From positions 2,682,001-2,746,000 of the forward strand of contig NC_010001.1 in NCBI RefSeq assembly GCF_000018685.1: 64,000 nt of DNA, read 5' to 3'. Position 1 is the stretch's first letter. Each line of letters opens with the position of its first letter. The notes beneath the pieces were generated by a model. That model saw nothing but the letters and a program-made list of their open reading frames with translations, searched no databases and had not been told where the DNA came from. Both the position numbers and the translations under genes were made by a program. Below, piece by piece: positions 53,612 to 62,232 of the stretch. The stretch is from Lachnoclostridium phytofermentans ISDg. Its GTDB lineage: Bacteria; Bacillota; Clostridia; Lachnospirales; Lachnospiraceae.

Positions 53612-54222
53612 ATAAACGATATCTGATATTTCTTTTTATCACTAATATAAGCCCACCCTATGATAATTTTATATAAAACCTACGTTTCAGACTCAGTAAG
53701 TATTTTTTACCACAAACAAGATATAAATATAAAAAAGAAGTATGTTTATTGCTTTGCAAAAAATTTATTACTTTTTACTACAAGTAGTAATTAGTAACGT
53801 TTTTTTACAAAATCAATAAATATACTTCCTAAGATTTTTGACACCATTATTAGATATTATCTTAAAATAATATTATTTATGTGTAAGTCACTTCGTAAAT
53901 CAATTTAGTATCAGTACTCATTATATACTAACTTCTTTCTATGAGTTTTTGCTTCTGTTATCTCATTTCTTAAATTTTCCATGTTAACCACCTTGCTTAA
54001 TATAAAATATTAACACTTCATAATATCCAACAAATATTAATATTTTTTGTTCTAATATTCTCTCAAAGAGATGTCAATGTCACGTTTATGAAAATAATAT
54101 GTTTTTGATATTGCTTGATTTTGCAGTCTATAAATCTTGTTCTATTAACGATTATATTTTTACTTTCACAGTTTCCTTATCAGCTTAAAATTCTGAAGCC
54201 ATTTGAACCAATGAAATTATCT
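53612..54222. other. Non-coding gap
   Basis: No gene seen. A possible plus-strand terminator near 53770-53812 (TTACT, TACTAC/GTAGTA, AGTAA then CGTTTTTTT). Confidence 0.3.
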
Positions 54223-54753
54223 TTATTTTATTGTTTTACATATGTTTTCGGCACATTCTTGCAACGACATTTCATTTGTATCAACTACAACATCATAGCC
54301 ATCAAGAGGATACAATCCTTGCTTGACTTGCCATTCAGCATTTCCAATATCTCTGTCCCCTCTGTTGACTTCTCGTCTCTTTAGCTCTTCCAATGAGCAT
54401 ATCACTTTCACAGAAGTGATAGGATAATTTTTCAATGTATCTCTACAAGAATTAAACAGGTTTTGCTCTTTCCCATCGTCTTGATTTAAAACAACATGGT
54501 CAACGATAACATTTAACCCCATATCTGAGTATGCCTTTATTGTATGATACATTGCATCGACAGCCATATACCATAAAGAATCACCGTCAATTCCGTTAAA
54601 ATATCCACTTACACAGGGTGCTATAATATCTGTAAAAGTATCTTGTCCAATACAAAAATAAGGAACTGGAAGTATCTTTTGCAATTCTTGCGTCAATGAT
54701 GACTTACCAGCACTTGATACCCCATTAAGCCATATAATATGCCCTTTTTTCAT
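54223..54753 (-). CDS. Chloramphenicol phosphotransferase-like kinase
   Basis: A 176-residue P-loop kinase. GHIIWLNGVSSAGKSSL (Walker A, residues 11-19), the IVDHVVL strand and a basic lid (KRREVNRGDRDIGNAEWQV) match the CPT-like family. Streptomyces CPT inactivates chloramphenicol by 3'-phosphorylation; most family members in other genomes have unknown substrates, so resistance is only a possibility. ATG at 54753 fits GAGG ten bases upstream better than ATG at 54762. It may be co-transcribed with the P-loop gene 40 bp upstream. Confidence 0.82.
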   Translation of the reverse strand: MKKGHIIWLNGVSSAGKSSLTQELQKILPVPYFCIGQDTFTDIIAPCVSGYFNGIDGDSLWYMAVDAMYHTIKAYSDMGLNVIVDHVVLNQDDGKEQNLFNSCRDTLKNYPITSVKVICSLEELKRREVNRGDRDIGNAEWQVKQGLYPLDGYDVVVDTNEMSLQECAENICKTIK

Positions 54754-54793
54754 TTTCTTCATACCTCATGCCCATTTATTAATACAAAACACG

Positions 54794-55645
54794 TTAAACG
54801 TCTTGTGTATTCCCTGTTATATCATAACAAAGTTTTTGGATAAATTCATTTGTGATGTCTGGCTGATGTTCTACCAGTATAGGGATTGTATACTTTATCA
54901 CTGGAAGCTTCTCTAAGATTTTTCTCTCCAACTGTTTTCTCTCTCTATAATATCGGTACATCCCCTCAACGCCTTTTAATCCATTTTTCTTACCATAGAG
55001 AGAATTTTCGACATATTCAGCAACACGATTTTCCCAAACTCGATTTCCATCGCCATCTACACGTTCCCTAACTGCTCTTTCAATTGCTGTATTTACATCC
55101 ACATCAAGATACAGAATGACAGGATTGAGATTTTTGACAGTTTCTATGAGCTTAATAATGTAATTTGTTATGGTTTCTTCCTCTGCTCCCCGAAATAGTA
55201 ATAACTCATTGACAGCATTTTGCAACAAGGCACACTCAAAAATTTGAATACCAGTTGCCTCTTTACCGAATTTTTCCCAACGGCTCTGATGGATTCCACA
55301 GAAGAGTTCCATATTCACGCGACCATCATAAAGTTCCTTCGATTCAAAATAAGAAAACAGTTCTTCGCTTATACTTGGTACCTTTATATAAGCTAATATG
55401 ACATAGTCTTTCCATTTCGTTATATTTCTCTCAAAATCTTCCCTGTGTTCTGGGTATTGGTTGCATACAGTATCATATTCTTCCTGTGTCAAACAAGCAC
55501 ACCAAGCCATATCAGCAGGGTGTAAATCCCCTTCCACATACAGATGAACCTCGTGATTCAGCTCTGTTAATTTATCTCCCAACATTCTTGCAAATGTTGT
55601 TTTTCCCGAACCTGGTATTCCTTCAATTATAAATAGTTTATTCAT
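54794..55645 (-). CDS. P-loop kinase-like protein
   Basis: A 283-residue protein with Walker A EGIPGSGKTT (residues 8-17), an LYLDVDV strand as Walker B-like and an arginine-rich lid (AIERAVRERVDGDG). It resembles nucleoside/thymidylate-kinase-fold proteins found as single copies in Firmicutes; substrate unknown. The start at 55645 follows GAGAGG; an in-frame ATG at 55660 has none. It precedes the CPT-like kinase gene on the same strand. Confidence 0.75.
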   Translation of the reverse strand: MNKLFIIEGIPGSGKTTFARMLGDKLTELNHEVHLYVEGDLHPADMAWCACLTQEEYDTVCNQYPEHREDFERNITKWKDYVILAYIKVPSISEELFSYFESKELYDGRVNMELFCGIHQSRWEKFGKEATGIQIFECALLQNAVNELLLFRGAEEETITNYIIKLIETVKNLNPVILYLDVDVNTAIERAVRERVDGDGNRVWENRVAEYVENSLYGKKNGLKGVEGMYRYYRERKQLERKILEKLPVIKYTIPILVEHQPDITNEFIQKLCYDITGNTQDV

Positions 55646-55711
55646 AAAAACCTCTCGCACGTTAGTTATTAATTTTTCACTTTTCCATGTTCTACATTAC
55701 AATTCAATCTT

Positions 55712-55949
55712 CTACTTTATTTCACTCTCTTTGTCATCCTTCATACATAAACCAGCTAGAGTTACAATTACTCCCACAAAAAAGCCATAGTATCCTATTC
55801 CAGCAATCATAGTTCCTCTAGCATTCACTGATAATATCAAGCAGAAGATACTTATTAAGTAGATTAGTAGTCCTAAGACCATTACTTTTATAGACTTCTT
55901 CGCTCATTTCCCCTATTAATTTTTTAGCTATACTCGATTGGTGCTTCAT
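55712..55949 (-). pseudogene. Small two-helix membrane protein, frameshifted
   Basis: A start at 55949 gives MKHQSSIAKKLIGEMSEEVY then runs out of frame. The continuation lies in another frame from about 55890 (IKVMVLGLLIYLISIFCLIL, then GYYGFFVGVIVTLAGL) to TAG 55712-55714. Together they would make a protein of about 78 residues with two membrane segments. Alternatively the 56-residue frame from ATG 55882 is itself expressed. Family not recognised. Confidence 0.4.
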
Positions 55950-55953
55950 GTTT

Positions 55954-56352
55954 TCAACCCTCTATATATTTATAATAAGGCATATACTGATCATTTATCA
56001 ATACTAATAAAATGTCTGTTCTATCTTTGACAGTATATATTGTGGTTCCTTCCATTAATTTGGTAGCATCAAAATCCTGATAGTTTTTTTTAATATTCGT
56101 TCTTTGAATGGCTCCTAATTGTTTCTCAGGGATTAGCTTTAATTCTTGAATCCAATCGATAGTGAAGGCATTTACATATGCCGTGTTCTGATATACGAGA
56201 AAGTCGATAGCTTTATCGTTTTTATATAGCACCTCAGGGCTAGCATTGTTTTTCGTTGATATGACATTTGTTTTTATTAATAATGCGATTATTACTAAGA
56301 ACACTGATATAAGAAGGAAAGCAACTTTTATACTATTATTTTTTCTTTTCAT
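55954..56352 (-). CDS. Small membrane-anchored protein of unknown function
   Basis: A 132-residue protein with one N-terminal membrane segment (about 7-28, VAFLLISVFLVIIALLI) and an external domain (YKNDKAIDFLVYQNTAYVNA, then YMPYYKY at the end). ATG at 56352 has GGAGGAG upstream; an ATG at 56385 does not. It lies five bases before the small frameshifted membrane gene, so both were one unit. Similar small proteins occur in Firmicutes without known function. Confidence 0.65.
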   Translation of the reverse strand: MKRKNNSIKVAFLLISVFLVIIALLIKTNVISTKNNASPEVLYKNDKAIDFLVYQNTAYVNAFTIDWIQELKLIPEKQLGAIQRTNIKKNYQDFDATKLMEGTTIYTVKDRTDILLVLINDQYMPYYKYIEG

Positions 56353-56492
56353 TATCTCCTCCGACTTATTTCCACTCCAATTCATGAAATCTAAAAATCT
56401 AAAGTTGATTCAATTCTATCGATTCAAGACAATCATTATGTACCCATGCTACATTAAAACAGATATACTCTTTTAATGTCTAGTCACTTGTC

Positions 56493-56857
56493 TTAAATAT
56501 TTAAATCTAACTTCATTACAATTTCACCATCTTCAATTTCTCCAGTTTCTATGAACCCCATGCTTTCGTATAAATGTTTTCCTACGACATTACCAGGAAC
56601 ATAATCTAGAAACACATAGTCAAACTCATAAATCGCCATATACCACATTCACGTTCTTTTTCATCCCAATCTAGCATCATAAACCCTATTACTTCTTCAT
56701 CGTTATATATAGCATATGGTTTTGCTTCCTCATGATAAAGCCATGCTTGTGCTAAAGAATAAACATTTGAGGCTACGTATTTACTTTGTTCCTCATTTAA
56801 CTTCATCCCTATGATTGTTCTAAAATTTTTTTCGTTTACTTCTTTTAATGATACCAT
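56493..56857 (-). pseudogene. GNAT acetyltransferase with internal deletion and frameshift
   Basis: The 5' part (MVSLKEVNEKNFRTIIGMKL to ECGIWRFM) is the N-terminal half of a spermidine-acetyltransferase-like GNAT. The acetyl-CoA loop (Q/RxxGxG/A) and about 40 residues are missing. The 3' part continues in another frame with PGNVVGKHLYESMGFIETGE and ends at 56493. Without the loop it cannot bind acetyl-CoA. Confidence 0.7.
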
Positions 56858-56944
56858 GTTAGATTCCTTTCTGCTGATAGTATTGTTTATAATAATAGGA
56901 ATTCCAAATTTCTTCTTTGATATTTTGACAACAATTAATAGTGA

Positions 56945-57136
56945 TTAACAAACATCATTGGAAATAACTCTATCCTTCAAATTGGATTGCATAATAATGA
57001 CAATGATGTAACACTCCATGATAGCTAATGTCATCTTCTTAATTACTTTATTGGTTAACAGCTCAATCATCACTTTTTGATCAGTATCTTGATATGGCTT
57101 GATTTCTAATCGGTCGGTCTTAATTATTTTATCCAT
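56945..57136 (-). pseudogene. GNAT acetyltransferase N-terminal fragment
   Basis: MDKIIKTDRLEIKPYQDTDQ and MIELLTNKVIKK match the start of RimJ/RimL-type acetyltransferases. After residue 34 the sequence turns into unrelated hydrophobic residues, so the gene is truncated at a junction. No other part of the domain is present. Confidence 0.55.
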
Positions 57137-57341
57137 TTGATTACTCCTCTTTTATGTTGTGAAGATCATAATCTTTACCACAAATTCAAATTTTGTTGGA
57201 TTCGTATTCTGCCTGCAAGCCGATTATGTCGAATTCCTGTTTATTGATTGCTTCCATCCAATTTCACAACATAGTAAATCTCTATCAATTGGAATTTTCA
57301 CTATATATTCAAACGAGTCCTATCATTAAGAATTTGACGAA

Positions 57342-58177
57342 TTATTCACTTCGTTTCTCAACAAGTGATAGAAACTGCATAGCCCAGAACGTCAAGTCAC
57401 ATTCCAGCGCATATTTGCGCTTATAATCTAGCTCGAGCTTGACGTCAACATATGCTGTCGGATACTCAATGTTGTTGGATAAATAGCGTCTGTACTTCGG
57501 TAACTCAAAATACGTCCGCAATACACCGTCTGCATCAAGAGCATCTTCAATGTTCGCAACAGATTCTTTTATTATGTTAACGTTTTGGCCGACACCAAGC
57601 ATCGCTAGTGTGTAGGAATCCGGATAATACTCGTCAGATTCGATATACGGGTAGTTATATTTCTTTTTTGAGTTATCATTGTATTTTGTTATTTCATTGA
57701 GCGAAGATATTTCAAGTATACGTTCAAATCCTTTGAGAGATGTTTCTTGAAAGCTACGAACCTCGTCCGTGTCGTCGCCGTATCCTAGCATTGCCTGCAT
57801 TGTGTAGAAAAGCGCCAGCTGTTGCCACTGTTAAGACCAACGAAGCGGTTTTCAAAACGAGGTATTTCTGGAGGTATATACGAAAACTCAGCACGTAAAA
57901 CGTTCTCATTACGTATTGCCACAATGAAGTTTTTGATAATAGGGTGATTGTTCGGTATGGCATAATATGAAAGCAGACGCGCAGCGGCCTCTCCGTCCTC
58001 AAGGGGTGTATGGTGAAGTATTATGCCATTCCAGTTTGACCAGCTAAGACACCCACTTCCGATATAACCATTTGGCTTGACGTAGCTCTGTACGAGCTTA
58101 AAAATTGCTTTATTTAAGACACGTTTTATATTTTTATTGCGAGCATACAAAAAACTATTTTCATCTTTATAATTCAA
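57342..58177 (-). pseudogene. Toroid-fold hypothetical gene broken by one frameshift
   Basis: The N-terminal frame (58177 to about 57830) ends GLNSGNS, and the C-terminal frame resumes LALFYTMQAMLGYGDD and runs to 57342. A single-base change near 57825-57835 splits them; rejoined, the protein is about 275 residues. Repeated helical pairs (EDGEAAARLLSYYAI, DSYTLAMLGVG) suggest an alpha/alpha toroid or terpene-cyclase-like fold. It could also be a sequencing error. Confidence 0.6.
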
Positions 58178-58471
58178 CAGCTTCTTCTAATAATTTATTC
58201 AACTCAATACCTCCATATTTTTAAGATACATCTAACAGTTCTATGCAATAACTTAATAATAGCAACGTTTGCCATTAATTATACTCCAAAAATCTCCAAG
58301 TTTCTATAATACTTTAAACAAATTACCTTAAAATAAATTTGAGAAGCTAAAAGAACCCCGAATATAGCAATATCTCTTAAGCCAATGATTTTGTTATACT
58401 TAGTTCATGAAAATTAAGTGATACTTAATCCGAGAAATCATACATAGTTATTCTTAATCTGAGAAAATATA

Positions 58472-58500
58472 TTGACTATTCTTAAAAACTGAGCTATATT
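58472..58500 (+). promoter_or_regulatory. Promoter of the ABC-F resistance gene
   Basis: TTGACT (58472-58477), 17-nt spacer, TATATT (58495-58500). Three phased copies of a CTTAATCYGAGAAA-like motif lie at about 58423, 58452 and 58479, about 29 bp apart, overlapping the promoter, and could be regulator sites. Confidence 0.65.
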
Positions 58501-58541
58501 ATATTAGAATAACAAAAATTTTGATGATTTGAGGTGGAGAA

Positions 58542-58562
58542 GTGATTAAATTTTCTTGCTAA
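58542..58562 (+). CDS. Leader peptide 1 of the ABC-F gene (MIKFSC)
   Basis: GTG start with an excellent ribosome site GAGGTGGAG (58531-58539), six codons, TAA. Such minimal peptides with strong translation signals upstream of resistance genes are typical of ribosome-sensing leaders. Confidence 0.5.
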   Translation: MIKFSC

Positions 58563-58569
58563 TATTATT

Positions 58570-58641
58570 ATGCATAACAAAGAGTTCATGTGCAGGATGT
58601 CTGCACTGCTGTTTTTGTTGTGCGATTGCAAGAAAGTTTGA
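58570..58641 (+). CDS. Leader peptide 2 of the ABC-F gene
   Basis: A 23-residue frame MHNKEFMCRMSALLFLLCDC followed by KKV. Its last codons and stop (to 58641) lie exactly over the anti-terminator arm 58627-58637, as expected of an attenuator leader ORF. Its own ribosome site is weak, so translation may be coupled to peptide 1, whose stop is seven bases upstream. Confidence 0.5.
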   Translation: MHNKEFMCRMSALLFLLCDCKKV

Positions 58642-58743
58642 TACCTATTCACTCATATAAGTTTGCCTTACCATATCTGGTTTGGTTTAACTTTGATATA
58701 TTTATGAGATGCAAGAAGTAACTTTCTTGCATCTCATTTTTTT
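58627..58743 (+). promoter_or_regulatory. Transcription attenuator of the ABC-F gene
   Basis: Terminator: TGAGATGCAAGAA (58705-58717) with TTCTTGCATCTCA (58724-58736), then T7 (58737-58743). Anti-terminator: TGCAAGAAAGT (58627-58637) is the exact complement of ACTTTCTTGCA (58721-58731) and would break that stem. A ribosome finishing peptide 2 covers the first arm and lets the terminator form; a stalled ribosome upstream frees it and permits read-through. Confidence 0.8.
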
Positions 58744-58761
58744 ATACGGAGGTATTGATAA

Positions 58762-60240
58762 ATGTCTTTAATTAATGTAGCAAATCTAACTTTTGCTTAT
58801 GAAGGAAGTTACAATAATATTTTTGAAGGTGTCAGCTTTCAAATCGACACAAATTGGCGACTAGGCTTTACTGGACGTAATGGCAGAGGAAAAACCACTT
58901 TCCTTAAGCTGCTGCTGGGAAAATATGATTACAGCGGAACAATTTCGAGTAGCGTCGTATTTGAGTATTTTCCCTATGAAGTATCTGATACAGAATCTTT
59001 TACAATTGATGTAATACGTGAGATTAGTCCGAATGCGCTAGACTGGGAGATCATGCGTGAGTTGTCCTTACTTGATGTGACAGATGATGTTCTATATCGG
59101 CAGTTTTTCACACTTTCAAAGGGAGAGCAAACAAAAGCACTACTAGCTGCTTTGTTCCTAAAAGAAAATAGTTTCCTACTGATTGATGAGCCGACCAACC
59201 ACCTTGATGCTATGGCACGAATGATATTGAGTAATTATCTAAAAAGCAAGAATGGATATATTTTAGTTTCTCATGACCGTGCTTTTTTAGATAACTGTGT
59301 TGATCATATTCTCGCTATCAATAAGACTAATATTGAGATACAGAAAGGTAACTTTTCCTCATGGTGGAATAACAAAGAACTGCAGGATAACTTTGAATTG
59401 GCCGAAAATGAAAAACGGAAAAAGGATATCAACCGTTTAACGGCTGCCGCACAAAGAACATCCGACTGGTCTGATAGCGTGGAAAAAAGCAAGCATGGAA
59501 CAACCAATTCAGGCAGTAAGCTTGATAAAGGATTTGTTGGACATAAAGCGGCCAAGATGATGAAGCGTTCAAAAAGTATTGAGGGCCGCCAACAAGCCCT
59601 AATCGATGAGAAATCGAAATTGCTTAAAAATATCGAGAGCAGCGAAACTTTAAAAATTGCTCCCCTGCGATATCATACAAATCGTCTGGTGGAGCTCTCT
59701 GACATTTCTATTTCTTATGGAGAAAGAGTCGTTTGCTCAGATGTAAGTTTTACGATAGACCAAGGTGATCGAATAGCCTTGCAAGGGAAAAATGGATGTG
59801 GTAAATCCAGTATTCTGAAACTGATTTGTGGAGAAGAAATTGCCCACACTGGAATATTGAGAAAGAACGGAAGTCTAAAGATCTCCTATGTTTCACAAGA
59901 TACAAAAAACTTAAGTGGAACTCTGACTGATTATGCACAGTTCAATTGCCTTGATGAAAGTCTCTTTAAGGCGATCCTGCGTAAACTTGATTTTTCAAGA
60001 GAGCAATTTGAAAGAAGTCTTGAAGATTTTAGTGAAGGTCAAAAGAAAAAGGTGCTAATCGCAAAAAGCCTTTGTGAACAAGCGCATCTGTATATCTGGG
60101 ATGAGCCATTAAACTATATCGATGTCCTGTCACGAATGCAGATAGAAACGTTGTTACTTGAATATCAACCAACAATTTTGTTTGTTGAGCACGATAGTGC
60201 TTTTTGCAGCAATATTGCTAATAAAATTGTACAATTATAA
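58762..60240 (+). CDS. ABC-F ribosome-protection ATPase, Lsa type
   Basis: A 492-residue soluble protein with two ATPase domains. Domain 1: GRNGRGKTT (38-46), LSKGEQ, LLIDEPTNHLD. An interdomain linker (about 205-300, arginine/lysine-rich) reaches toward the peptidyl-transferase centre in ABC-F proteins. Domain 2: GKNGCGKSS, FSEGQKKK and WDEPLNYID. The N-terminus (LTFAYEGSYNNIFEGVSFQI) is very close to Lsa proteins that give lincosamide, streptogramin A and pleuromutilin resistance by displacing drug from the ribosome. No membrane segments. It follows an attenuator and precedes a Cfr-like gene, so both genes protect the same site. Confidence 0.9.
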   Translation: MSLINVANLTFAYEGSYNNIFEGVSFQIDTNWRLGFTGRNGRGKTTFLKLLLGKYDYSGTISSSVVFEYFPYEVSDTESFTIDVIREISPNALDWEIMRELSLLDVTDDVLYRQFFTLSKGEQTKALLAALFLKENSFLLIDEPTNHLDAMARMILSNYLKSKNGYILVSHDRAFLDNCVDHILAINKTNIEIQKGNFSSWWNNKELQDNFELAENEKRKKDINRLTAAAQRTSDWSDSVEKSKHGTTNSGSKLDKGFVGHKAAKMMKRSKSIEGRQQALIDEKSKLLKNIESSETLKIAPLRYHTNRLVELSDISISYGERVVCSDVSFTIDQGDRIALQGKNGCGKSSILKLICGEEIAHTGILRKNGSLKISYVSQDTKNLSGTLTDYAQFNCLDESLFKAILRKLDFSREQFERSLEDFSEGQKKKVLIAKSLCEQAHLYIWDEPLNYIDVLSRMQIETLLLEYQPTILFVEHDSAFCSNIANKIVQL

Positions 60241-60260
60241 ATACGGAAAAAGGTGAAACT

Positions 60261-60341
60261 ATGATTACCAATAAAATTGCCATTTCTCATGACAAACTCC
60301 ATGCAAAGCCAGATGTTGCTGGCGGTCTTTGCATGGAGTAA
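60261..60341 (+). CDS. Leader peptide of the Cfr-like gene
   Basis: A 26-codon frame, MITNKIAISHDKLHAKPDVA then GGLCME, with AAGGTG five bases upstream. It spans the whole first hairpin of the intergenic region, so ribosome position on it decides the RNA fold. Confidence 0.55.
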   Translation: MITNKIAISHDKLHAKPDVAGGLCME

Positions 60342-60373
60342 TAAGAAATAACCGCCACTCATGCTGGCTTTGC
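60296..60373 (+). promoter_or_regulatory. Candidate translational attenuator before the Cfr-like gene
   Basis: ACTCCATGCAAAG (60296-60308) pairs with CTTTGCATGGAGT (60327-60339), 13 bp perfect. Alternatives: GCAAAGCCAG (60303-60312) pairs with CTGGCTTTGC (60364-60373), and TGGCGGT (60320-60326) with ACCGCCA (60351-60357). These cannot all form together. The methyltransferase ribosome site AGGAGG at 60395-60400 lies just after the last arm. No T-run, so translation rather than transcription is more likely controlled. Confidence 0.65.
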
Positions 60374-60409
60374 TTCTTGATAATTTCAATTTTCAGGAGG
60401 AAAGCCTAC

Positions 60410-61444
60410 ATGAACTATTCAAAATATGAAACAATGAAACAACTTATAGCGGACATGAAGTTACCGGATTATCGCTATGAGCAAATTATAAAAGCAATCT
60501 TTTCACAACACACTTCAACTTTTGAAAAGATGAGCACACTACCTTTAGAATTAAAGAAATCTTTGATAAATACCTTCGGGCCATCTGTCTGCTGCACTGT
60601 ACCAGTTGCGTGTCAGACCTCAGGACAAGCGGATAAAATATTATTTTCACTACCGGATGGCAACCGCGTGGAAACAGTAAACCTGCATTACAAAAAGGGG
60701 TGGGAATCTTTTTGCATCTCGTCTCAATGCGGCTGTGGTTTCGGCTGCCAATTTTGTGCGACTGGAACTCTTGGCCACAAACGTAATATGACTGCGGATG
60801 AAATTACAGATCAACTCCTGTATTTTCATCTAAATGGACATAAGCTTAACAGTATTTCCTTTATGGGAATGGGTGAACCATTAGCCAATCCAAATCTGTT
60901 TGACGCCTTGAATATTTTAAACGATTCGTCTCTGTTTGGTTTAAGCCAAAGGCGTATCACCATATCAACGATTGGGATTATACCAGGTATCAAACGGTTA
61001 ACACATGAGTTTCCTCAAATCAATTTGGCCTATTCGCTGCACTCCCCTTTTGAAAACCAACGGAGCGAATTGATGCCTGTGAATCGTTCATTTCCACTCC
61101 ATGAGGTAATGAACGCGCTAGACAATCACATTCGACATACCGGGCGACGATTGTTCCTTGCTTATATCATGCTTAATGGAGTAAACGATTCGGTGGATCA
61201 TGCAAAAGCTTTAGTAGAACTGTTGCAGGACCGTGGACCCTGGGCACATTTATATCATGTTGATCTAATTCCATATAACGCAACAGATAAAACTCCACGA
61301 AAATTTGCCTCATCTGACAAAATTACTATGAAAAGATTCCGCGATATTTTGCATGCGAATGGTATTAGTGTAGCTACAAGAACACAATTTGGTTCAGACA
61401 TCAGTGCTGCATGTGGACAGCTCTTGGGTGAGAAAGATGTATAG
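60410..61444 (+). CDS. Cfr-like 23S rRNA A2503 methyltransferase (radical SAM)
   Basis: A 344-residue radical-SAM enzyme. Cluster cysteines are C109, C113 and C116 (CGCGFGCQFCATG). The two methyl-transfer cysteines are C102 (ESFCISS) and C335 (AACGQL). GWESFCISSQ, SISFMGMGE, TISTIGIIPGIK and TRTQFGSDISAACGQL follow the Cfr pattern; housekeeping RlmN usually has R-x-R-G-x-DI before AACGQL. Cfr adds a C8 methyl at A2503, blocking phenicols, lincosamides, oxazolidinones, pleuromutilins and streptogramin A. The start at 60410 has AGGAGG; an upstream ATG at 60329 is inside the leader hairpin. C8 activity itself is not provable from sequence. Confidence 0.87.
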   Translation: MNYSKYETMKQLIADMKLPDYRYEQIIKAIFSQHTSTFEKMSTLPLELKKSLINTFGPSVCCTVPVACQTSGQADKILFSLPDGNRVETVNLHYKKGWESFCISSQCGCGFGCQFCATGTLGHKRNMTADEITDQLLYFHLNGHKLNSISFMGMGEPLANPNLFDALNILNDSSLFGLSQRRITISTIGIIPGIKRLTHEFPQINLAYSLHSPFENQRSELMPVNRSFPLHEVMNALDNHIRHTGRRLFLAYIMLNGVNDSVDHAKALVELLQDRGPWAHLYHVDLIPYNATDKTPRKFASSDKITMKRFRDILHANGISVATRTQFGSDISAACGQLLGEKDV

Positions 61445-61501
61445 CAACTACTAAATCATTTCATAAGAAAAATGAGGTATCATTGTAAACGGATTATATA
61501 T

Positions 61502-61549
61502 GAGTAACCACTGCTCTTACAAATTAAAATAGAGAGTGGTTGCTCTTTA
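61502..61549 (+). terminator. Terminator of the ABC-F / Cfr-like operon
   Basis: GAGTAACCACTGCTCT (61502-61517) pairs with AGAGAGTGGTTGCTC (61531-61545) with one bulge, then TTTAT. No gene in 61550-61729. Confidence 0.7.
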
Positions 61550-61729
61550 TATTCATTACCTTAGGAATTAAAGCTTATACTTTTTGTTCCTTTAGGATAA
61601 TAAAAATCTATCCATACAAAAGGTAAGCCACCTGAAAAGGTATTGAAATATTGCTTATTTCTGCTCTTCTATTTAACTTGTTCCGTTATTATGGATTTCA
61701 CTTCAACTAAAATAGCGTTTCCACATACA

Positions 61730-62206
61730 TCATTCTGTAACGTTCAAATAGTAAAATACCTTATCATTATTTTTTCGCTGACTGTTCCATCCATATTCAA
61801 TAGCATCTTTAACATTTTTAGCATCCTGAAAGGAACTTCCTCTTTTTTTACAATGCTCGGCAAGCAACCCATCGCTTATATCTAGATATACTATCACTTC
61901 ACAGTCCAAAAGTATTAATGAAAATATTGGTTGCCCTGCCTTAACTGACACTCTTTCTTTTACAAGTTTACTTGTAAAACTCCCAATTTCTCTTGTCCAC
62001 GGTTTCTTACAGATATATGCTTCCTCGTCCTTAGTCAATTGCGGCCACAGTGCCTCATCCATATCAACCGTTCCTGGTATTTGTTTCTGCAATGTTGATT
62101 TTCCACAACAGGTGGTTCCCAGTACACAAACTCTATCATTTTTATGCTTCTCAAATATAGCATTTAATGCATTTATCGTTTCCTGAACCGATGTTATTAC
62201 TGCCAT
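61730..62206 (-). CDS. P-loop NTPase, small-molecule kinase-like
   Basis: A 158-residue protein with Walker A LGTTCCGKST (residues 29-38) and hydrophobic LILLDCEVIVYLDIS as a Walker B-like strand, in the size range of shikimate-kinase-fold proteins. Two cysteines sit inside the P-loop, an unusual choice. Substrate unknown. It lies 26 bp downstream of the double-GNAT gene on the same strand and is probably co-transcribed. Confidence 0.7.
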   Translation of the reverse strand: MAVITSVQETINALNAIFEKHKNDRVCVLGTTCCGKSTLQKQIPGTVDMDEALWPQLTKDEEAYICKKPWTREIGSFTSKLVKERVSVKAGQPIFSLILLDCEVIVYLDISDGLLAEHCKKRGSSFQDAKNVKDAIEYGWNSQRKNNDKVFYYLNVTE

Positions 62207-62232
62207 TTTCGCCTAATCCTCTCTTTTTAGAA

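Noticed and set aside
54223..54753. Confident chloramphenicol resistance gene
   Set aside because: CPT-like fold is clear but most family members are not shown to act on chloramphenicol; called only as CPT-like kinase.
60410..61444. Housekeeping RlmN instead of Cfr-like
   Set aside because: The TQFG context before DISAACGQL, the GWESFCISSQ start of the radical-SAM region and linkage to a resistance gene favour the Cfr side. RlmN's arginine-rich RxRG segment is missing.
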